From the NCBI RefSeq assembly GCF_001667275.1, contig NZ_LZHV01000058.1, positions 242,195 to 306,194 of the forward strand: a DNA stretch of 64,000 nt, written 5' to 3'. Each line of letters opens with the position of its first letter. Positions within the stretch are counted from its first letter, which is position 1. Shown one piece after another: positions 8,037-17,190 of the stretch. Under the pieces are notes generated by a model, which saw nothing but the letters and a program-made list of their open reading frames with translations, had not been told where the DNA came from and ran no database searches. The position numbers and the translations under genes are program-made. This DNA comes from Mycobacterium sp. ACS4054. GTDB lineage: Bacteria > Actinomycetota > Actinomycetes > Mycobacteriales > Mycobacteriaceae.

Positions 8037-8963
8037 TCAGCCGAGCCGCGGAATGACCTCCGCGGCAAGGCGTTCCATCTGCTCCCGGTTCTCGTCGACG
8101 TCTACGCCGACGGGATTGAGCAGCAGGTATTCGGCGCCCGCGTCGATCACCTCCCGCAGCCCGCGCGCGACGTCGTCGGGTGTGCCCGACACCGGGACGT
8201 CTTCGACGCCCGGCATCTTGCCGTAGATCCGCCGCAGCCCGGCGAGCACCCGCTCGCGGGCCCGCGCGGCGTCGTCGTCGACCATCAGGTAGACGCGTTT
8301 GCCGACGGTGAAATGCGCTGCGTCCTTTTGCTGTTCGTCGAGTTCGCGGCGCACCACGGTGACGGCCCCGGCGAAGGCCTCGGTGGTCGACGAACCGGCG
8401 CCCAGGAACGAGTCGCCGTGGCGCACCGCCCTGGCAAGGGCCTTGGGCGCCAGGCCGCCGAACCAGATGGGCGGGTGTGGCCGTTGCACCGGCTTGGGCG
8501 CGATCGGCAGGTCGTCGACGTCGCGGAATCGGCCGTGGAAGGTTACCCGGGGTTCGTCGGACCAGGCCGCCTTCATCAGCTTCAGCCCCTCGGTGAAATA
8601 CGAGATGTACGTGTCCTTTTCGACGCCGAACGCGGCGAACCTGCGGAAGCCGCCACCGGTTCCGACGCCGAGGTCCAGCCGGCCGTGGCTCAGCCGGTCG
8701 ACGGCGGTCACCGAAGAGGCCAGCTGCAGCGGGTCGTGCAGCGACGTCACCAGCACGGCGACCCCCAGGCGCAGCCGCCGGGTGCAGGCCGCGCAGTAGG
8801 CCAGCAGCTCCAGCGGCGCCAGCAGCGGTGCGTCGCCGATGATCTGCTCGAGCACCCAGCCGCCCTCGAACCCCAGCTCCTCGGCCCGGACCAGGTAATC
8901 GCGCAGCCCCTCGCCGTCGAACCCGTCGTAATCGAATTGCGGGATGGCGATGGAGAACCTCAC
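8037..8963 (-). CDS. LLM-class F420-dependent oxidoreductase
   Basis: 308 residues in a luciferase-like TIM-barrel frame: SIAIPQFDYDGF start, AEELGFEGGWV, GRLDLGVGTGGGFRRFAAFGV and IWFGGLAPKAL. This pattern is typical of mycobacterial F420-dependent hydride-transfer enzymes; the substrate is unknown. GTG 8963 was chosen over longer upstream starts because a TACGGT -10 box (plus-strand 8970-8975) lies 6 nt before it and because the family N-terminus begins here. It is divergent from sppA and convergent with rplO. Confidence 0.8.
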   Translation of the reverse strand: MRFSIAIPQFDYDGFDGEGLRDYLVRAEELGFEGGWVLEQIIGDAPLLAPLELLAYCAACTRRLRLGVAVLVTSLHDPLQLASSVTAVDRLSHGRLDLGVGTGGGFRRFAAFGVEKDTYISYFTEGLKLMKAAWSDEPRVTFHGRFRDVDDLPIAPKPVQRPHPPIWFGGLAPKALARAVRHGDSFLGAGSSTTEAFAGAVTVVRRELDEQQKDAAHFTVGKRVYLMVDDDAARARERVLAGLRRIYGKMPGVEDVPVSGTPDDVARGLREVIDAGAEYLLLNPVGVDVDENREQMERLAAEVIPRLG

Positions 8964-9002
8964 CCCACCACCGTACGGCGGCGGTGTCGGTACGCTGCAA
9001 AC

Positions 9003-10763
9003 ATGTTCGCCTTCCTGCCCTTGCTCCCCGGAGTCGACGACGTCCGCGCGCTGGCCGGGCGCGTCGACACCGCCCGCCACCACGGCGTACCCAACGGTTG
9101 CGTGCTCGAACTCGACCTGCGTTCCGCGCCGCCCGAGGCGACGGGGTTCGACCCGCTGGCGATCTTCGGCGGCGGCAGGCCGATGACGTTGCGCGACGCG
9201 GTCGCCGCCATCCACCGCGCGGCCGAGGACCCGCGGGTCGCCGGGCTGATCGCCCGCGTGCAACTCGGCGCCTCGCCGCCCGCGGCGGTGCAGGAGTTGC
9301 GCGAGGCCGTCGCCGCGTTCAGCGCCGCCAAGCCCTCGCTGGCGTGGGCCGAAACCTACCCGGGCACGATGTCCTACTACCTGGCCTCGGCGTTCGGTGA
9401 GGTGTGGATGCAGCCCTCGGGCAGCGTCGGGTTGATCGGTTTCGCGAGCAATGCCACCTTCCTGCGCGAGGCGTTCGACAAGGCGGGCATCGAACCGCAA
9501 TTCGTCGCGCGCGGCCAATACAAGTCGGCGATGAACCGGTTTACCGAGCACGGCTTCACGACCGCGCACCGCGAGGCCGTCACCCGGATGCTGGAAAGCC
9601 TGCAGGAGCAGGCGTGGCGGGCGATCGCCGAATCGCGCAAGCTCGACCCGGGCGCCCTCGACGCGCTGGCCGACCGCGCTCCGCTGTTGCGTGACGACGC
9701 CGTGGCCGCCGGGCTGCTCGACCGGATCGGATTCCGCGACGAGGCCTACACCCGGATCGCGGAACTTGTTGGCGTGAAGGATGTTTCGGACGACACCGAG
9801 CCGCCGCGGCTATACCTGGCGCGCTACGCCGGCGCCGCCCGTTCGCGGCTGGCCCCGCCCCGGCCGTCGGTTCCCGGCCGCCGGCCCAAGCCGACGCTGG
9901 CCGTCATCACGCTCGACGGCATGATCGTCGACGGCCGCGGCGGACCCCAGTTCCTGCCGTTGGGCGCCGCCACCGCCGGCGGCGACACCATCGGCGCGGC
10001 GCTGCGCCAGGCCGCCGCCGACGACTCGGTGTCCGCGATCGTGTTGCGGGTGAACAGTCCGGGCGGCACGATCACCGCGTCGGAGAGCATCTGGCGCGAG
10101 GTGACCAGGGCCCGCAAGCGCGGCAAGCCGGTGGTCGCGTCCATGGGCGCGGTGGCGGCCTCCGGCGGCTACTACGTCTCGATGGGCGCCGACGCCATCG
10201 TCGCCAACCCCGCGACGGTGACCGGCTCGATCGGGGTGATCACCGGCAAGCTGGTGATCCGGGACCTGTTGGAGCGGTTGGGGGTCGGCTCGGACACCGT
10301 GCGCACCAACGCCAATGCCGACGCCTGGTCGATCGACGCGCCGTTCACGCCGGAGCAGCAGGCCCATCGCGAGGCGGAGGCCGACCTGTTCTACGCCGAC
10401 TTCGTGCAGCGGGTCGCCGAGGCGCGCAACCTGACCGCCGAGGCCGCCGATCGCGTTGCGCAGGGACGGATTTGGACCGGCGCCGACGCCCTCGAGCGCG
10501 GGCTGGTCGACGAACTCGGCGGCTTGCGCACGGCGGTGCGCCGGGCCAAGGTGCTGGCCGGGCTGGACGAGGACGACGAGGTCCGCATCGTCAACTACCC
10601 GAGCTCGTCGCTGCTGGACATGGTGCGGCCACGCGCCTCGTCGCAACCGGCCGCGGACGCGCTGGCCGCCCTGCTGGGCCGCACGCTTGCCGGCATCCGG
10701 GACAACATCGAACAGAGCCTCAACGGCGCCAGCGCGCTGTGGCCGGGGCAGGCGCGGTTCTAG
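9003..10763 (+). CDS. sppA: Signal peptide peptidase SppA (S49 serine protease)
   Basis: 586 residues, the long SppA type with two S49 domains. The catalytic lysine is K174 in the N-terminal domain (RGQYKSAMNRF) and the nucleophile is S387 in the C-terminal domain (AVAASGGYY), a Ser/Lys dyad. SppA degrades cleaved signal peptides. There is no clear N-terminal membrane helix, unlike the E. coli protein. ATG 9003 is preceded by TACGCT (8991-8996) at 6 nt, so it is probably leaderless. The terminal TAG shares the bases CTAG with the stop of the convergent methyltransferase. Confidence 0.9.
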   Translation: MFAFLPLLPGVDDVRALAGRVDTARHHGVPNGCVLELDLRSAPPEATGFDPLAIFGGGRPMTLRDAVAAIHRAAEDPRVAGLIARVQLGASPPAAVQELREAVAAFSAAKPSLAWAETYPGTMSYYLASAFGEVWMQPSGSVGLIGFASNATFLREAFDKAGIEPQFVARGQYKSAMNRFTEHGFTTAHREAVTRMLESLQEQAWRAIAESRKLDPGALDALADRAPLLRDDAVAAGLLDRIGFRDEAYTRIAELVGVKDVSDDTEPPRLYLARYAGAARSRLAPPRPSVPGRRPKPTLAVITLDGMIVDGRGGPQFLPLGAATAGGDTIGAALRQAAADDSVSAIVLRVNSPGGTITASESIWREVTRARKRGKPVVASMGAVAASGGYYVSMGADAIVANPATVTGSIGVITGKLVIRDLLERLGVGSDTVRTNANADAWSIDAPFTPEQQAHREAEADLFYADFVQRVAEARNLTAEAADRVAQGRIWTGADALERGLVDELGGLRTAVRRAKVLAGLDEDDEVRIVNYPSSSLLDMVRPRASSQPAADALAALLGRTLAGIRDNIEQSLNGASALWPGQARF

Positions 10764-11674
10764 CCGGTAAGCCCGCCGCTGATGAAGATGATCTCGCCGA
10801 GCGGGTCGTCGTTCTCGGCGGGTGGCGCCTCGATACCGTTGCGCGCAAACAGTTCCGTCCGGGTGATTCCTTCGACGTTCCACCGCTTGGAACTAAGGTA
10901 GTCCACGACGTGGTTGCGCTCGCCGGCGTAGACCAGCGACGCCATGTCGATGTCCACGCCGTGGTCGCGAAACGAGCCGGACATCTCGCGCACCCGCTCG
11001 GCGTCGAAATCGATGATGCCGGGCACGAATTCGGTTGCGACCGTGCTGCCGGGCGCGCTGAGTGCGGTGATGTTGTCGAACAACCGGTCCTGGGCTTCGG
11101 GCGGCAGGTAGATCAGCAGCCCCTCGGCCAGCCACGCGGTCGGTGCCGTCGGGTCGAACCCGGCGGATTTCAGGGCGGTCGGCCAGTCGGCGCGCAGGTC
11201 GATCGGCACGGTGCGCCGCGTCGCGGTCGGCTCGGCACCGATGCCGGCCAGCGTGCCCGACTTGAAGTCGATCACGCGCGGCTGGTCGATCTCGTAGACC
11301 ACCGTGCCGTCCGGCCACGGCAACCGGTAGGCGCGCGAATCCAGGCCGGACGCCAGGATCACGACTTGCCGGATCCCGCCGTCGGTGGCGTCGATGAAGT
11401 AGTCGTCGAAGTACTTGGTGCGCACCGCCATTCCGTCGACCATCGCCTGCATGCGCACCGTCGAAGCGTTCTCGATCGCTTCCAGGTCGAGCTCGCCGTC
11501 CATCATCTTGGTGAAGAAGTCCACGCCCACCGCGCGAACCAGCGGTTCGGCGAAGGGGTCGTGGATCAGGCCGCGGGGATCGCGGGTCGCCATGGCGCGA
11601 CCGGCGGCCACCATGGTCGCGGTCGCGCCCACACTGGACGCCAGATCCCACTCGTCGTCGTGAGCGCGTGACAT
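10760..11674 (-). CDS. Class I SAM-dependent methyltransferase, paralogue 1 (TIGR00027 type)
   Basis: 304 residues. Motifs of this mycobacterial family: SSVGATATMVAAGRA near the start, DPFAEPLVRAVG, the SAM-loop ASGLDSRAYRL, EIDQPRVIDFK and EGLLIYLPPEAQDRLFDNI. The family (leucine-carboxyl-methyltransferase-like fold) is greatly expanded in mycobacteria; substrates are mostly unknown. The start at 11674 follows a TAGGGT box (plus-strand 11682-11687) by exactly 7 nt, so it has its own leaderless promoter despite the 22-nt gap from paralogue 2. Confidence 0.85.
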   Translation of the reverse strand: MSRAHDDEWDLASSVGATATMVAAGRAMATRDPRGLIHDPFAEPLVRAVGVDFFTKMMDGELDLEAIENASTVRMQAMVDGMAVRTKYFDDYFIDATDGGIRQVVILASGLDSRAYRLPWPDGTVVYEIDQPRVIDFKSGTLAGIGAEPTATRRTVPIDLRADWPTALKSAGFDPTAPTAWLAEGLLIYLPPEAQDRLFDNITALSAPGSTVATEFVPGIIDFDAERVREMSGSFRDHGVDIDMASLVYAGERNHVVDYLSSKRWNVEGITRTELFARNGIEAPPAENDDPLGEIIFISGGLTG

Positions 11675-11696
11675 AGCCGAAACCCTAGCCAACCCG

Positions 11697-12605
11697 CTAC
11701 TTGTACGTCGCGGCGACGTAGCTCAACTCGCCGAAGGTTGCCGACATCTCGTCCTCGGGGAAGTCGAACCCGTTCTGCGCGTACAACTCCCGCGCGGGAT
11801 ACGTGGTTACCTGCCAGTCGTGCGTCTGCAGGTAGTCGACGACGACGTTGCGCTCGCCGCGGTAGAACAGGTCGGCCGCGTTGAGGTTGAAACCGAAGCG
11901 CTGCCACCGTTCGCTGATGCGCTGCAACCGCTCGTCGGAGAACGCGTTGGGATCCGGCACGTGCTCGGTGGCCAGCCGGCTGCCCGGCGCGCTGAGCGCG
12001 GTGATGTTGTCGAACAACCGGTCCTGGGCCTCGGGCGGTAGGTAGGGGAGCAGCCCCTCCGCGCTCCACGCCGTCGGCTGGGCAACGTCGAACCCACCCT
12101 CGCGCAGCGCCGCAGGCCAGTCGTCACGCAGATCGATCGCGATCGTGCGGCGCTCGGCGGTCGGGGCGGCGCCGAGACCGGCCAGCGTGTCGGTCTTGAA
12201 GGCGATGACCTGTGGCTGGTCGATCTCGTAGACGACGGTGCCCGCCGGCCAGCCCAGCCGGTAGGCCCGGGTGTCCAGCCCGCTCGCCAGGATCACCGCC
12301 TGGCGCACACCGGCTTTGGTGGCGCCGATGAAGAAGTCGTCGAAGAAGCGGGTGCGAACCGTGATCTGCTCGGCCCGCGCCTTGCGATTGAACAGCGGGT
12401 CGTCTTCGAAATCGACCTGCCCGTCCACGATGCGGATGAATGGCTCCAGGCCGACCGCGCGCACCAGCGGTTCGGCCAGCGGATCGTCGAGGAGCGCGTC
12501 GGGCCCCTGCGACGCCACCGCGCGCGACGCCGCGACCATGGTGGCCGTCGCCCCCACGCTGGACGCGGGTCCCCAGCTGTCGCCTTCCGTGCGTCCCTCA
12601 CTCAT
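11697..12605 (-). CDS. Class I SAM-dependent methyltransferase, paralogue 2
   Basis: 302 residues, same family: SSVGATATMVAASRA, DPLAEPLVRAVG, ASGLDTRAYRLGW, EIDQPQVIAFK, EGLLPYLPPEAQDRLFDNI. The start ATG overlaps the last codons of paralogue 3 by eight bases (ATGAGTGA), so the two are translationally coupled. It is closely related to its neighbours, which suggests tandem duplication. Substrate unknown. Confidence 0.85.
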   Translation of the reverse strand: MSEGRTEGDSWGPASSVGATATMVAASRAVASQGPDALLDDPLAEPLVRAVGLEPFIRIVDGQVDFEDDPLFNRKARAEQITVRTRFFDDFFIGATKAGVRQAVILASGLDTRAYRLGWPAGTVVYEIDQPQVIAFKTDTLAGLGAAPTAERRTIAIDLRDDWPAALREGGFDVAQPTAWSAEGLLPYLPPEAQDRLFDNITALSAPGSRLATEHVPDPNAFSDERLQRISERWQRFGFNLNAADLFYRGERNVVVDYLQTHDWQVTTYPARELYAQNGFDFPEDEMSATFGELSYVAATYK

Positions 12606-13542
12606 AGCTGCCACTCACGTAGAGCATCTCGCCCATCCGCATGTCGTCGTCCTGCAGCGGGGCAAGCCCGTTGGCGGAGAACAACTCGGAGATGGTGACG
12701 CCGTTCAGGGACCACCCGCGCTCGCCGAGGTAGGGGGCCGCCTCGTTGCGGTCCCCGAAGTAGACCAGGCCGGCCATGTCCAGCTCGAAACCGTGCGCGC
12801 GCCAGCGTTCGGCGATCTGCTGCATGCGCTCCTTCATCTTGTCCTCGTCCCCGGGCTCGGGGTTGGGCGCGCTTTCCACGGCCACCCGGCTGCCGGGCGC
12901 GCTGAGTTCGGTGATGGTGTCCAGCAACCGGTCCTGCGCCTCCGGCGGCAGGTAGCCGAGCAGGCCCTCGGCGCTCCACGCGGTCGGCTGCGCCGGGTCG
13001 AACCCGGCGGCCCGCAACGCGGCGGGCCAGTCGTCGCGCAGGTCGACGGCCACCACCCGCCGGTCGGCGGTGGGCGCGGCGCCCAGCCCGGCCAGGGTGC
13101 GCGACTTGAACTCGATCACCTGCGGCTGGTCCACCTCGTAGACGACGGTCCCGGCGGGCCACGCCAGCCGGTAGGCCCTGGCGTCCAAGCCCGAGGCCAG
13201 GATCACGGCCTGTTTGATGCCCGCCCCCGCCGCGTCGAGGAAGAACTCGTCAAAGAACTTGGTGCGCACCGCCATGTTGTCGGCCATCCGCGACATCGCG
13301 CCGGCCGAACCGGTGGAGCCGTCGTGCACGTCGTTCAGCTCGTCCGGGTTCACTTCGCCGGTCGCGAGCCGGGTGAGCAGCTCCACGCCGACGGCCCGCA
13401 CCAGCGGCTCGGCGAATGGGTCGTTGATCAGCGGACGCTCGGCCCGGGTCGCGACCGCGCGGGCCGCGGCGACCATCGTCGCGGTCACCCCGACGCTGGA
13501 GGCCAGGTCCCAGGTGTCGCCCTCATACCTGGTGGAAGTCAT
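12598..13542 (-). CDS. Class I SAM-dependent methyltransferase, paralogue 3
   Basis: 314 residues. Family motifs as in its neighbours (SSVGVTATMVAAARA, ASGLDARAYRLAW, EVDQPQVIEFK, EGLLGYLPPEAQDRL), with a longer, acidic stretch around residues 78-95. First gene of the two-gene unit with paralogue 2. The leader (13543-13600) is A/T rich for this genome, with CTAAATA on the coding strand, a string also found before paralogue 4. Confidence 0.85.
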   Translation of the reverse strand: MTSTRYEGDTWDLASSVGVTATMVAAARAVATRAERPLINDPFAEPLVRAVGVELLTRLATGEVNPDELNDVHDGSTGSAGAMSRMADNMAVRTKFFDEFFLDAAGAGIKQAVILASGLDARAYRLAWPAGTVVYEVDQPQVIEFKSRTLAGLGAAPTADRRVVAVDLRDDWPAALRAAGFDPAQPTAWSAEGLLGYLPPEAQDRLLDTITELSAPGSRVAVESAPNPEPGDEDKMKERMQQIAERWRAHGFELDMAGLVYFGDRNEAAPYLGERGWSLNGVTISELFSANGLAPLQDDDMRMGEMLYVSGSYE

Positions 13543-13638
13543 GTTTGCCCCTGTTCAGAACTAGTCCATCTAATATTTAGTCGATATAACAAGCTGCCAC
13601 CACTGTACGCTTCCCGCGTTTCGCGGCAACCTTGACTG

Positions 13639-14400
13639 ATGAGCGATCGGGTGCTGATCACGGGAGCTTCGTCGGGGCTGGGGGCCGCGCTGGCGCGCAG
13701 GCTGGCCGGGCGGCACGCGGTGGTGGGGCTCGTCGCGCGGCGCCGGGACCGGCTCGGACAGGTGCTGGCCGAGTGCCGGCGGGCCTCGCCGGAGTCGGCG
13801 ATGTGGGTGGCCGACCTGGCCGACACCTCGGCGCTGCATGACCTGGCCGGCCGGGCCTGGGAGGCGCTCGGCGGCATCGACGTGCTGATCAACAACGCCG
13901 CCGTCCCCAAGCGTCGTCCCGTTGCCGCGCTGGAGCCCGACGAGGTCGAAGACGTCATGCGGGTCAACTTCTTCGCCCCGATGCGGCTGACGCTGGCGCT
14001 GTTGCCGCGGATGCTGGCGCGCGGATCGGGGATGATCGTCAACGTGTCGAGCGTCGGCGGCCGGCTCGGAATCATCCACGAATCCGCTTACTGCGCAAGC
14101 AAATTCGCGTTGTGCGGGTGGAGCGAGGCGATGGCCGTTGACCTGCACGGCTCCGGGGTGTCGGTGAAGCTGATCGAGCCGGGCCCGGTCGACACCGAGA
14201 TCTGGGACCAGCCCGGCAGTGAGGAACCGCTCTACCAGGGCCCCAAGGTGCCCGCGGACGAGGTGGCCGACGGCATCATCGCGGCCCTGGAGGGTGACGG
14301 TTTCGAGCACTACGTGCCCGACCTGAAGGCGGTCGTCGACGCCAAGAACGCCGATCTCGACGCGTACATCGCGGGAGCGGCCGGGATGGCGCCGCGATGA
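13639..14400 (+). CDS. Short-chain dehydrogenase/reductase
   Basis: 253 residues. Classical SDR motifs: cofactor loop TGASSGLG (8-15), NNAA, the serine of NVSSVGG, and YCASK for the Tyr-Lys pair. An acidic residue at the end of the second strand is lacking (LVARRRDR), which points to NADP(H). The stop overlaps the start of the alcohol dehydrogenase (ATGA), so the two oxidoreductases probably act in one pathway. Substrate unknown. Confidence 0.88.
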   Translation: MSDRVLITGASSGLGAALARRLAGRHAVVGLVARRRDRLGQVLAECRRASPESAMWVADLADTSALHDLAGRAWEALGGIDVLINNAAVPKRRPVAALEPDEVEDVMRVNFFAPMRLTLALLPRMLARGSGMIVNVSSVGGRLGIIHESAYCASKFALCGWSEAMAVDLHGSGVSVKLIEPGPVDTEIWDQPGSEEPLYQGPKVPADEVADGIIAALEGDGFEHYVPDLKAVVDAKNADLDAYIAGAAGMAPR

Positions 14401-15629
14401 AGGCGCTGGTGTACGGCGTCGCGCCGGAGCCGGTCGAGGTGCCCGAGGGCGCCAACACGCTCACGGCGAACCTGGGCCGCACCCCGACCGCGCTGCGTCG
14501 GGTGCCGGATCCCGAATTGCCGCACGATGATTGGGTGCTCACCCGGCCGCGGCTGACCGGCATCTGCGGCTCGGATTCCAAGCAAATCCTGATGGATTTC
14601 GGCGAGGGCGACGCCGACAACGCCATGTCCTCTTTCTGCTCCTTCCCACAGGTCATGGGGCACGAGGTGGTCGCCGATGTGGTGGCGCTCGGCCCGAGGG
14701 CCCGCGGCCTCGAGGTGGGGCAGCGGGTGGTGCTCAACCCGTGGCTGTCCTGCGGCCCCCGCGGCATCGAGCCGCCGTGTCCGGCGTGCGAGGACGGCGA
14801 CTACAGCCTGTGCTGGAGCTTCACCGACGGCGACATCAAGGCCGGCATCCACACCGGGGTGTCCGCCGACGTGACGGGCGGTTACGCCGAGCTGATGCCC
14901 GCCCACGACAGCATGCTGTTCGGGGTGCCGGACGCGATTCCGGACGAGATGGCCGTGTTCGCCGATCCGTTTTCGGTGTCCCTGCACGCGATCACCCGCC
15001 ACCCGCCGCCCCGCGGCGGCCGTGCACTGGTGTACGGGGCCGGCTCGCTGGGGCTGTGCGCCGTGGCGATCCTGCGGGCGCTCTACCCGGACGTGGCCGT
15101 CGCGGTGGTGGCGCGTTTCGGTGCGCAGGCCGAGCTGGCCCGGCGGTTCGGGGCCGCCACGGTGCTGGCGCACGAACCGCGGCTGGGCCTGATCGAGGAG
15201 CTGGTCGCCTGGGGCGGCGGGCGGCTGCGACAGCCGCTGCTGGGGCTGCCGATGGCCCACCCGGGCGCGCTCGACGTGGTCTACGACACCGTCGGCAAAC
15301 CCGAGACGTTCGAAGTGGGGGTGCGGGTGCTGCGCTCGCGGGGCACCTTGGTGAAGGCCGGTGTGCACGCCCCCGGCCGCTGGGAGTGGAGCCCCCTGTA
15401 TTTCAAGGAGATCGCCCTCGTGGGGTCGAACGCGTTCGGCGTCGAGGAGGTCGAGGGGCGGCGCAAGCACGCCATCGCCCACTACCTCGACCTGGCCGCC
15501 GGCGGCCGAATCGACCTGCGCCCCATGCTGACGCACACCTATAGGCTCGACCAGTGGCGCGACGCGTTCCTCGCGATCGCCAACCAGGGCGACAGCGGCG
15601 CCGTCAAGGTCGCGATCGACCAGCGCTAG
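14397..15629 (+). CDS. Zinc-dependent alcohol dehydrogenase (MDR superfamily)
   Basis: 410 residues, with the catalytic-zinc cysteine in GICGSD, the GHE motif in QVMGHEVV, a cysteine-rich structural-zinc loop (PCPACEDGDYSLC) and a Rossmann loop YGAGSLGLCAV. It is longer than typical 340-residue members because of an N-terminal extension and a loop near residue 130. Translationally coupled to the upstream SDR. It lies near kinase, aldolase and 2-hydroxyacid dehydrogenase genes, so a polyol or sugar-alcohol substrate is possible but not shown. Confidence 0.85.
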   Translation: MKALVYGVAPEPVEVPEGANTLTANLGRTPTALRRVPDPELPHDDWVLTRPRLTGICGSDSKQILMDFGEGDADNAMSSFCSFPQVMGHEVVADVVALGPRARGLEVGQRVVLNPWLSCGPRGIEPPCPACEDGDYSLCWSFTDGDIKAGIHTGVSADVTGGYAELMPAHDSMLFGVPDAIPDEMAVFADPFSVSLHAITRHPPPRGGRALVYGAGSLGLCAVAILRALYPDVAVAVVARFGAQAELARRFGAATVLAHEPRLGLIEELVAWGGGRLRQPLLGLPMAHPGALDVVYDTVGKPETFEVGVRVLRSRGTLVKAGVHAPGRWEWSPLYFKEIALVGSNAFGVEEVEGRRKHAIAHYLDLAAGGRIDLRPMLTHTYRLDQWRDAFLAIANQGDSGAVKVAIDQR

Positions 15630-16288
15630 GCGGGGCGGGTGGCGCGGTAGTAGTTCAGCCGCCCGAGGATCCGGTGCCGCATCGATGCCACCTCCGTGCA
15701 CTCGAACCCCGCCCCGCGCAGCAGCCGGGGGATCGCGTCGCCGAGGTTGCCCGCCGCGTGGTGATTGCGCCTGATGAGCCGCGCCGCCAGGCCGTGCTCG
15801 GCGGCCGGTTCGCCGCCGATGTCCACCAGGTGCAGACTGCCGCCGGGGCGCAGGACCCGGAAAACCTCCGCCGCGGCGGCGCTTTTCGCGTCCTCGGCGA
15901 TGTGGTGCAGCATCATTGACGACAGCACGCGGTCGAATTCGCCGTCGGCGTACGGGAGCCGTTCGGCGTAGGCACTGTCGAAACGGACTTCGCTCGTCTT
16001 ACGCCGCGCCCGCTCGAGCGCCCGCGGGTCGGGGTCGCAGCCGATCACCTCGGCCGCGGGATGAGACCGTTTCGCGCGGATGGTGAGATTGCCCGTCCCG
16101 CAGCCGATTTCCAGCACGCGCTGACCGTCGGTGATCTCGGCCTGCGCGATCAGGGCCTGCTGCACCTTCTTCATGCCCAGCAGGCGGGACATCAGGTCAT
16201 AGGTGGGCAGCAGCGCGTCGTGGCCCGCGGCGGGCAGGTAGTCATGTGGATGATGTTTCGTCACATTTCCCATGGTGAACGCCTGCAT
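15626..16288 (-). CDS. Class I SAM-dependent methyltransferase (UbiE/Methyltransf_11 type)
   Basis: 220 residues with the SAM motif VLEIGCGTGNLTIRA, an acidic ribose contact GCDPDPRA, and EVFRVLRPGGSLHLVDIGGEP. A short His-rich start (TKHHPHDYLP) precedes the fold. It is divergent from the AraC regulator (50-nt gap) and its tail shares CTAG with the alcohol dehydrogenase stop. ATG 16273 is an alternative start. The divergent arrangement suggests control by the AraC protein; substrate unknown. Confidence 0.8.
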   Translation of the reverse strand: MQAFTMGNVTKHHPHDYLPAAGHDALLPTYDLMSRLLGMKKVQQALIAQAEITDGQRVLEIGCGTGNLTIRAKRSHPAAEVIGCDPDPRALERARRKTSEVRFDSAYAERLPYADGEFDRVLSSMMLHHIAEDAKSAAAAEVFRVLRPGGSLHLVDIGGEPAAEHGLAARLIRRNHHAAGNLGDAIPRLLRGAGFECTEVASMRHRILGRLNYYRATRPA

Positions 16289-16308
16289 CGCAGAAGAATT
16301 GGTCGATT

Positions 16309-16338
16309 TTCGGAAATAATGGGACTATCTTCGGAGAT
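16309..16338 (+). promoter_or_regulatory. Direct repeats and -10 box before the araC-type gene
   Basis: TTCGGAAAT (16309-16317) and TTCGGAGAT (16330-16338) are 21 bp apart, two helical turns on the same face, a spacing common for AraC-family half sites. TATCTT (16326-16331) lies 7 nt before ATG 16339. An activator bound here would touch its own promoter and that of the divergent methyltransferase. Confidence 0.45.
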
Positions 16339-17190
16339 ATGACACGGCTGGCGCGGATGGTAAGCCAGCGCGGCGGCGTGCCCGTCTACGAATACCGGGC
16401 GGACCCGGGCACGCCCCCGGTGGCGGTGTTGCGAGCGGGGCCCGGTCTCGGGGAACGCGGCCGGCACATCCACGACTTTCCGGCGCTCTGGTACGTGCCC
16501 GCGGCCGGGGCGGTCCACGTGCTGGCGGCGGGCGCGGTGCTCGACCCCGCGCAGGACTTCCATCTCGACGACGGCGTCGCGGTGTTCTTCGATCCCGCCG
16601 CCTTGGGCGAGGACGCGGCGTCGGCGTGGCCGACGTGGCGGGCGCATCCGCTGTTGTTCCCGTTCCTGCACGGGCACGCGGGCGGCGTGCTGCGCCTGGA
16701 GTTGCCCGCCGACCGACGGTCCTTGTGGGACAACGCCATCGGGTCGATCGAGGCCGAGCTGTTCGGCGGCCAGGACGGTTATCGCCAGGCGGTCCTGGCG
16801 CACCTGACGCTGTTGCTGATCGACCTCGCGCGGTTGGCGGGTCCGGCGGTGGCCGAGTTGCGCCGCAGCGCCGAACCGCTGCTGGCCGGGGTGTTCGAGG
16901 TGATCGACCGCCGGCACGCGGAGCCGCTGTCGCTGCGCGACGTGGCCGACGAACTCGGCATGACGCCCGGGCACCTGACCACGGTCGTGCGGCGCCGCAC
17001 CGGGCGGACCGTCGGGGAGTGGATCACCGAGCGCCGGATGGCGGCCGCCCGCGAGCTGCTGACCCAGACGGAGCTCCCGGTCGCGGAGGTGGCCAGGCGG
17101 GTCGGCATCGGCGATCCCGGCTATTTCAGCCGGCTGTTCGGCCGCACGCACGGCATCACGCCGCGCGAATGGCGCGATTCAAACCGTTAG
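16339..17190 (+). CDS. AraC-family transcriptional regulator
   Basis: 283 residues: an N-terminal cupin-like sensor domain (HIHDFPALWYVPAAG) and a C-terminal double helix-turn-helix (SLRDVADELGMTPGHLTTVV, then PVAEVARRVGIGDPGYFSRL) ending in the family's GITPREWR. It probably senses a small metabolite. ATG 16339 follows TATCTT by 7 nt, leaderless. It is divergent from the methyltransferase and overlaps the tail of the convergent DapB-like gene by 12 bases. Confidence 0.88.
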   Translation: MTRLARMVSQRGGVPVYEYRADPGTPPVAVLRAGPGLGERGRHIHDFPALWYVPAAGAVHVLAAGAVLDPAQDFHLDDGVAVFFDPAALGEDAASAWPTWRAHPLLFPFLHGHAGGVLRLELPADRRSLWDNAIGSIEAELFGGQDGYRQAVLAHLTLLLIDLARLAGPAVAELRRSAEPLLAGVFEVIDRRHAEPLSLRDVADELGMTPGHLTTVVRRRTGRTVGEWITERRMAAARELLTQTELPVAEVARRVGIGDPGYFSRLFGRTHGITPREWRDSNR

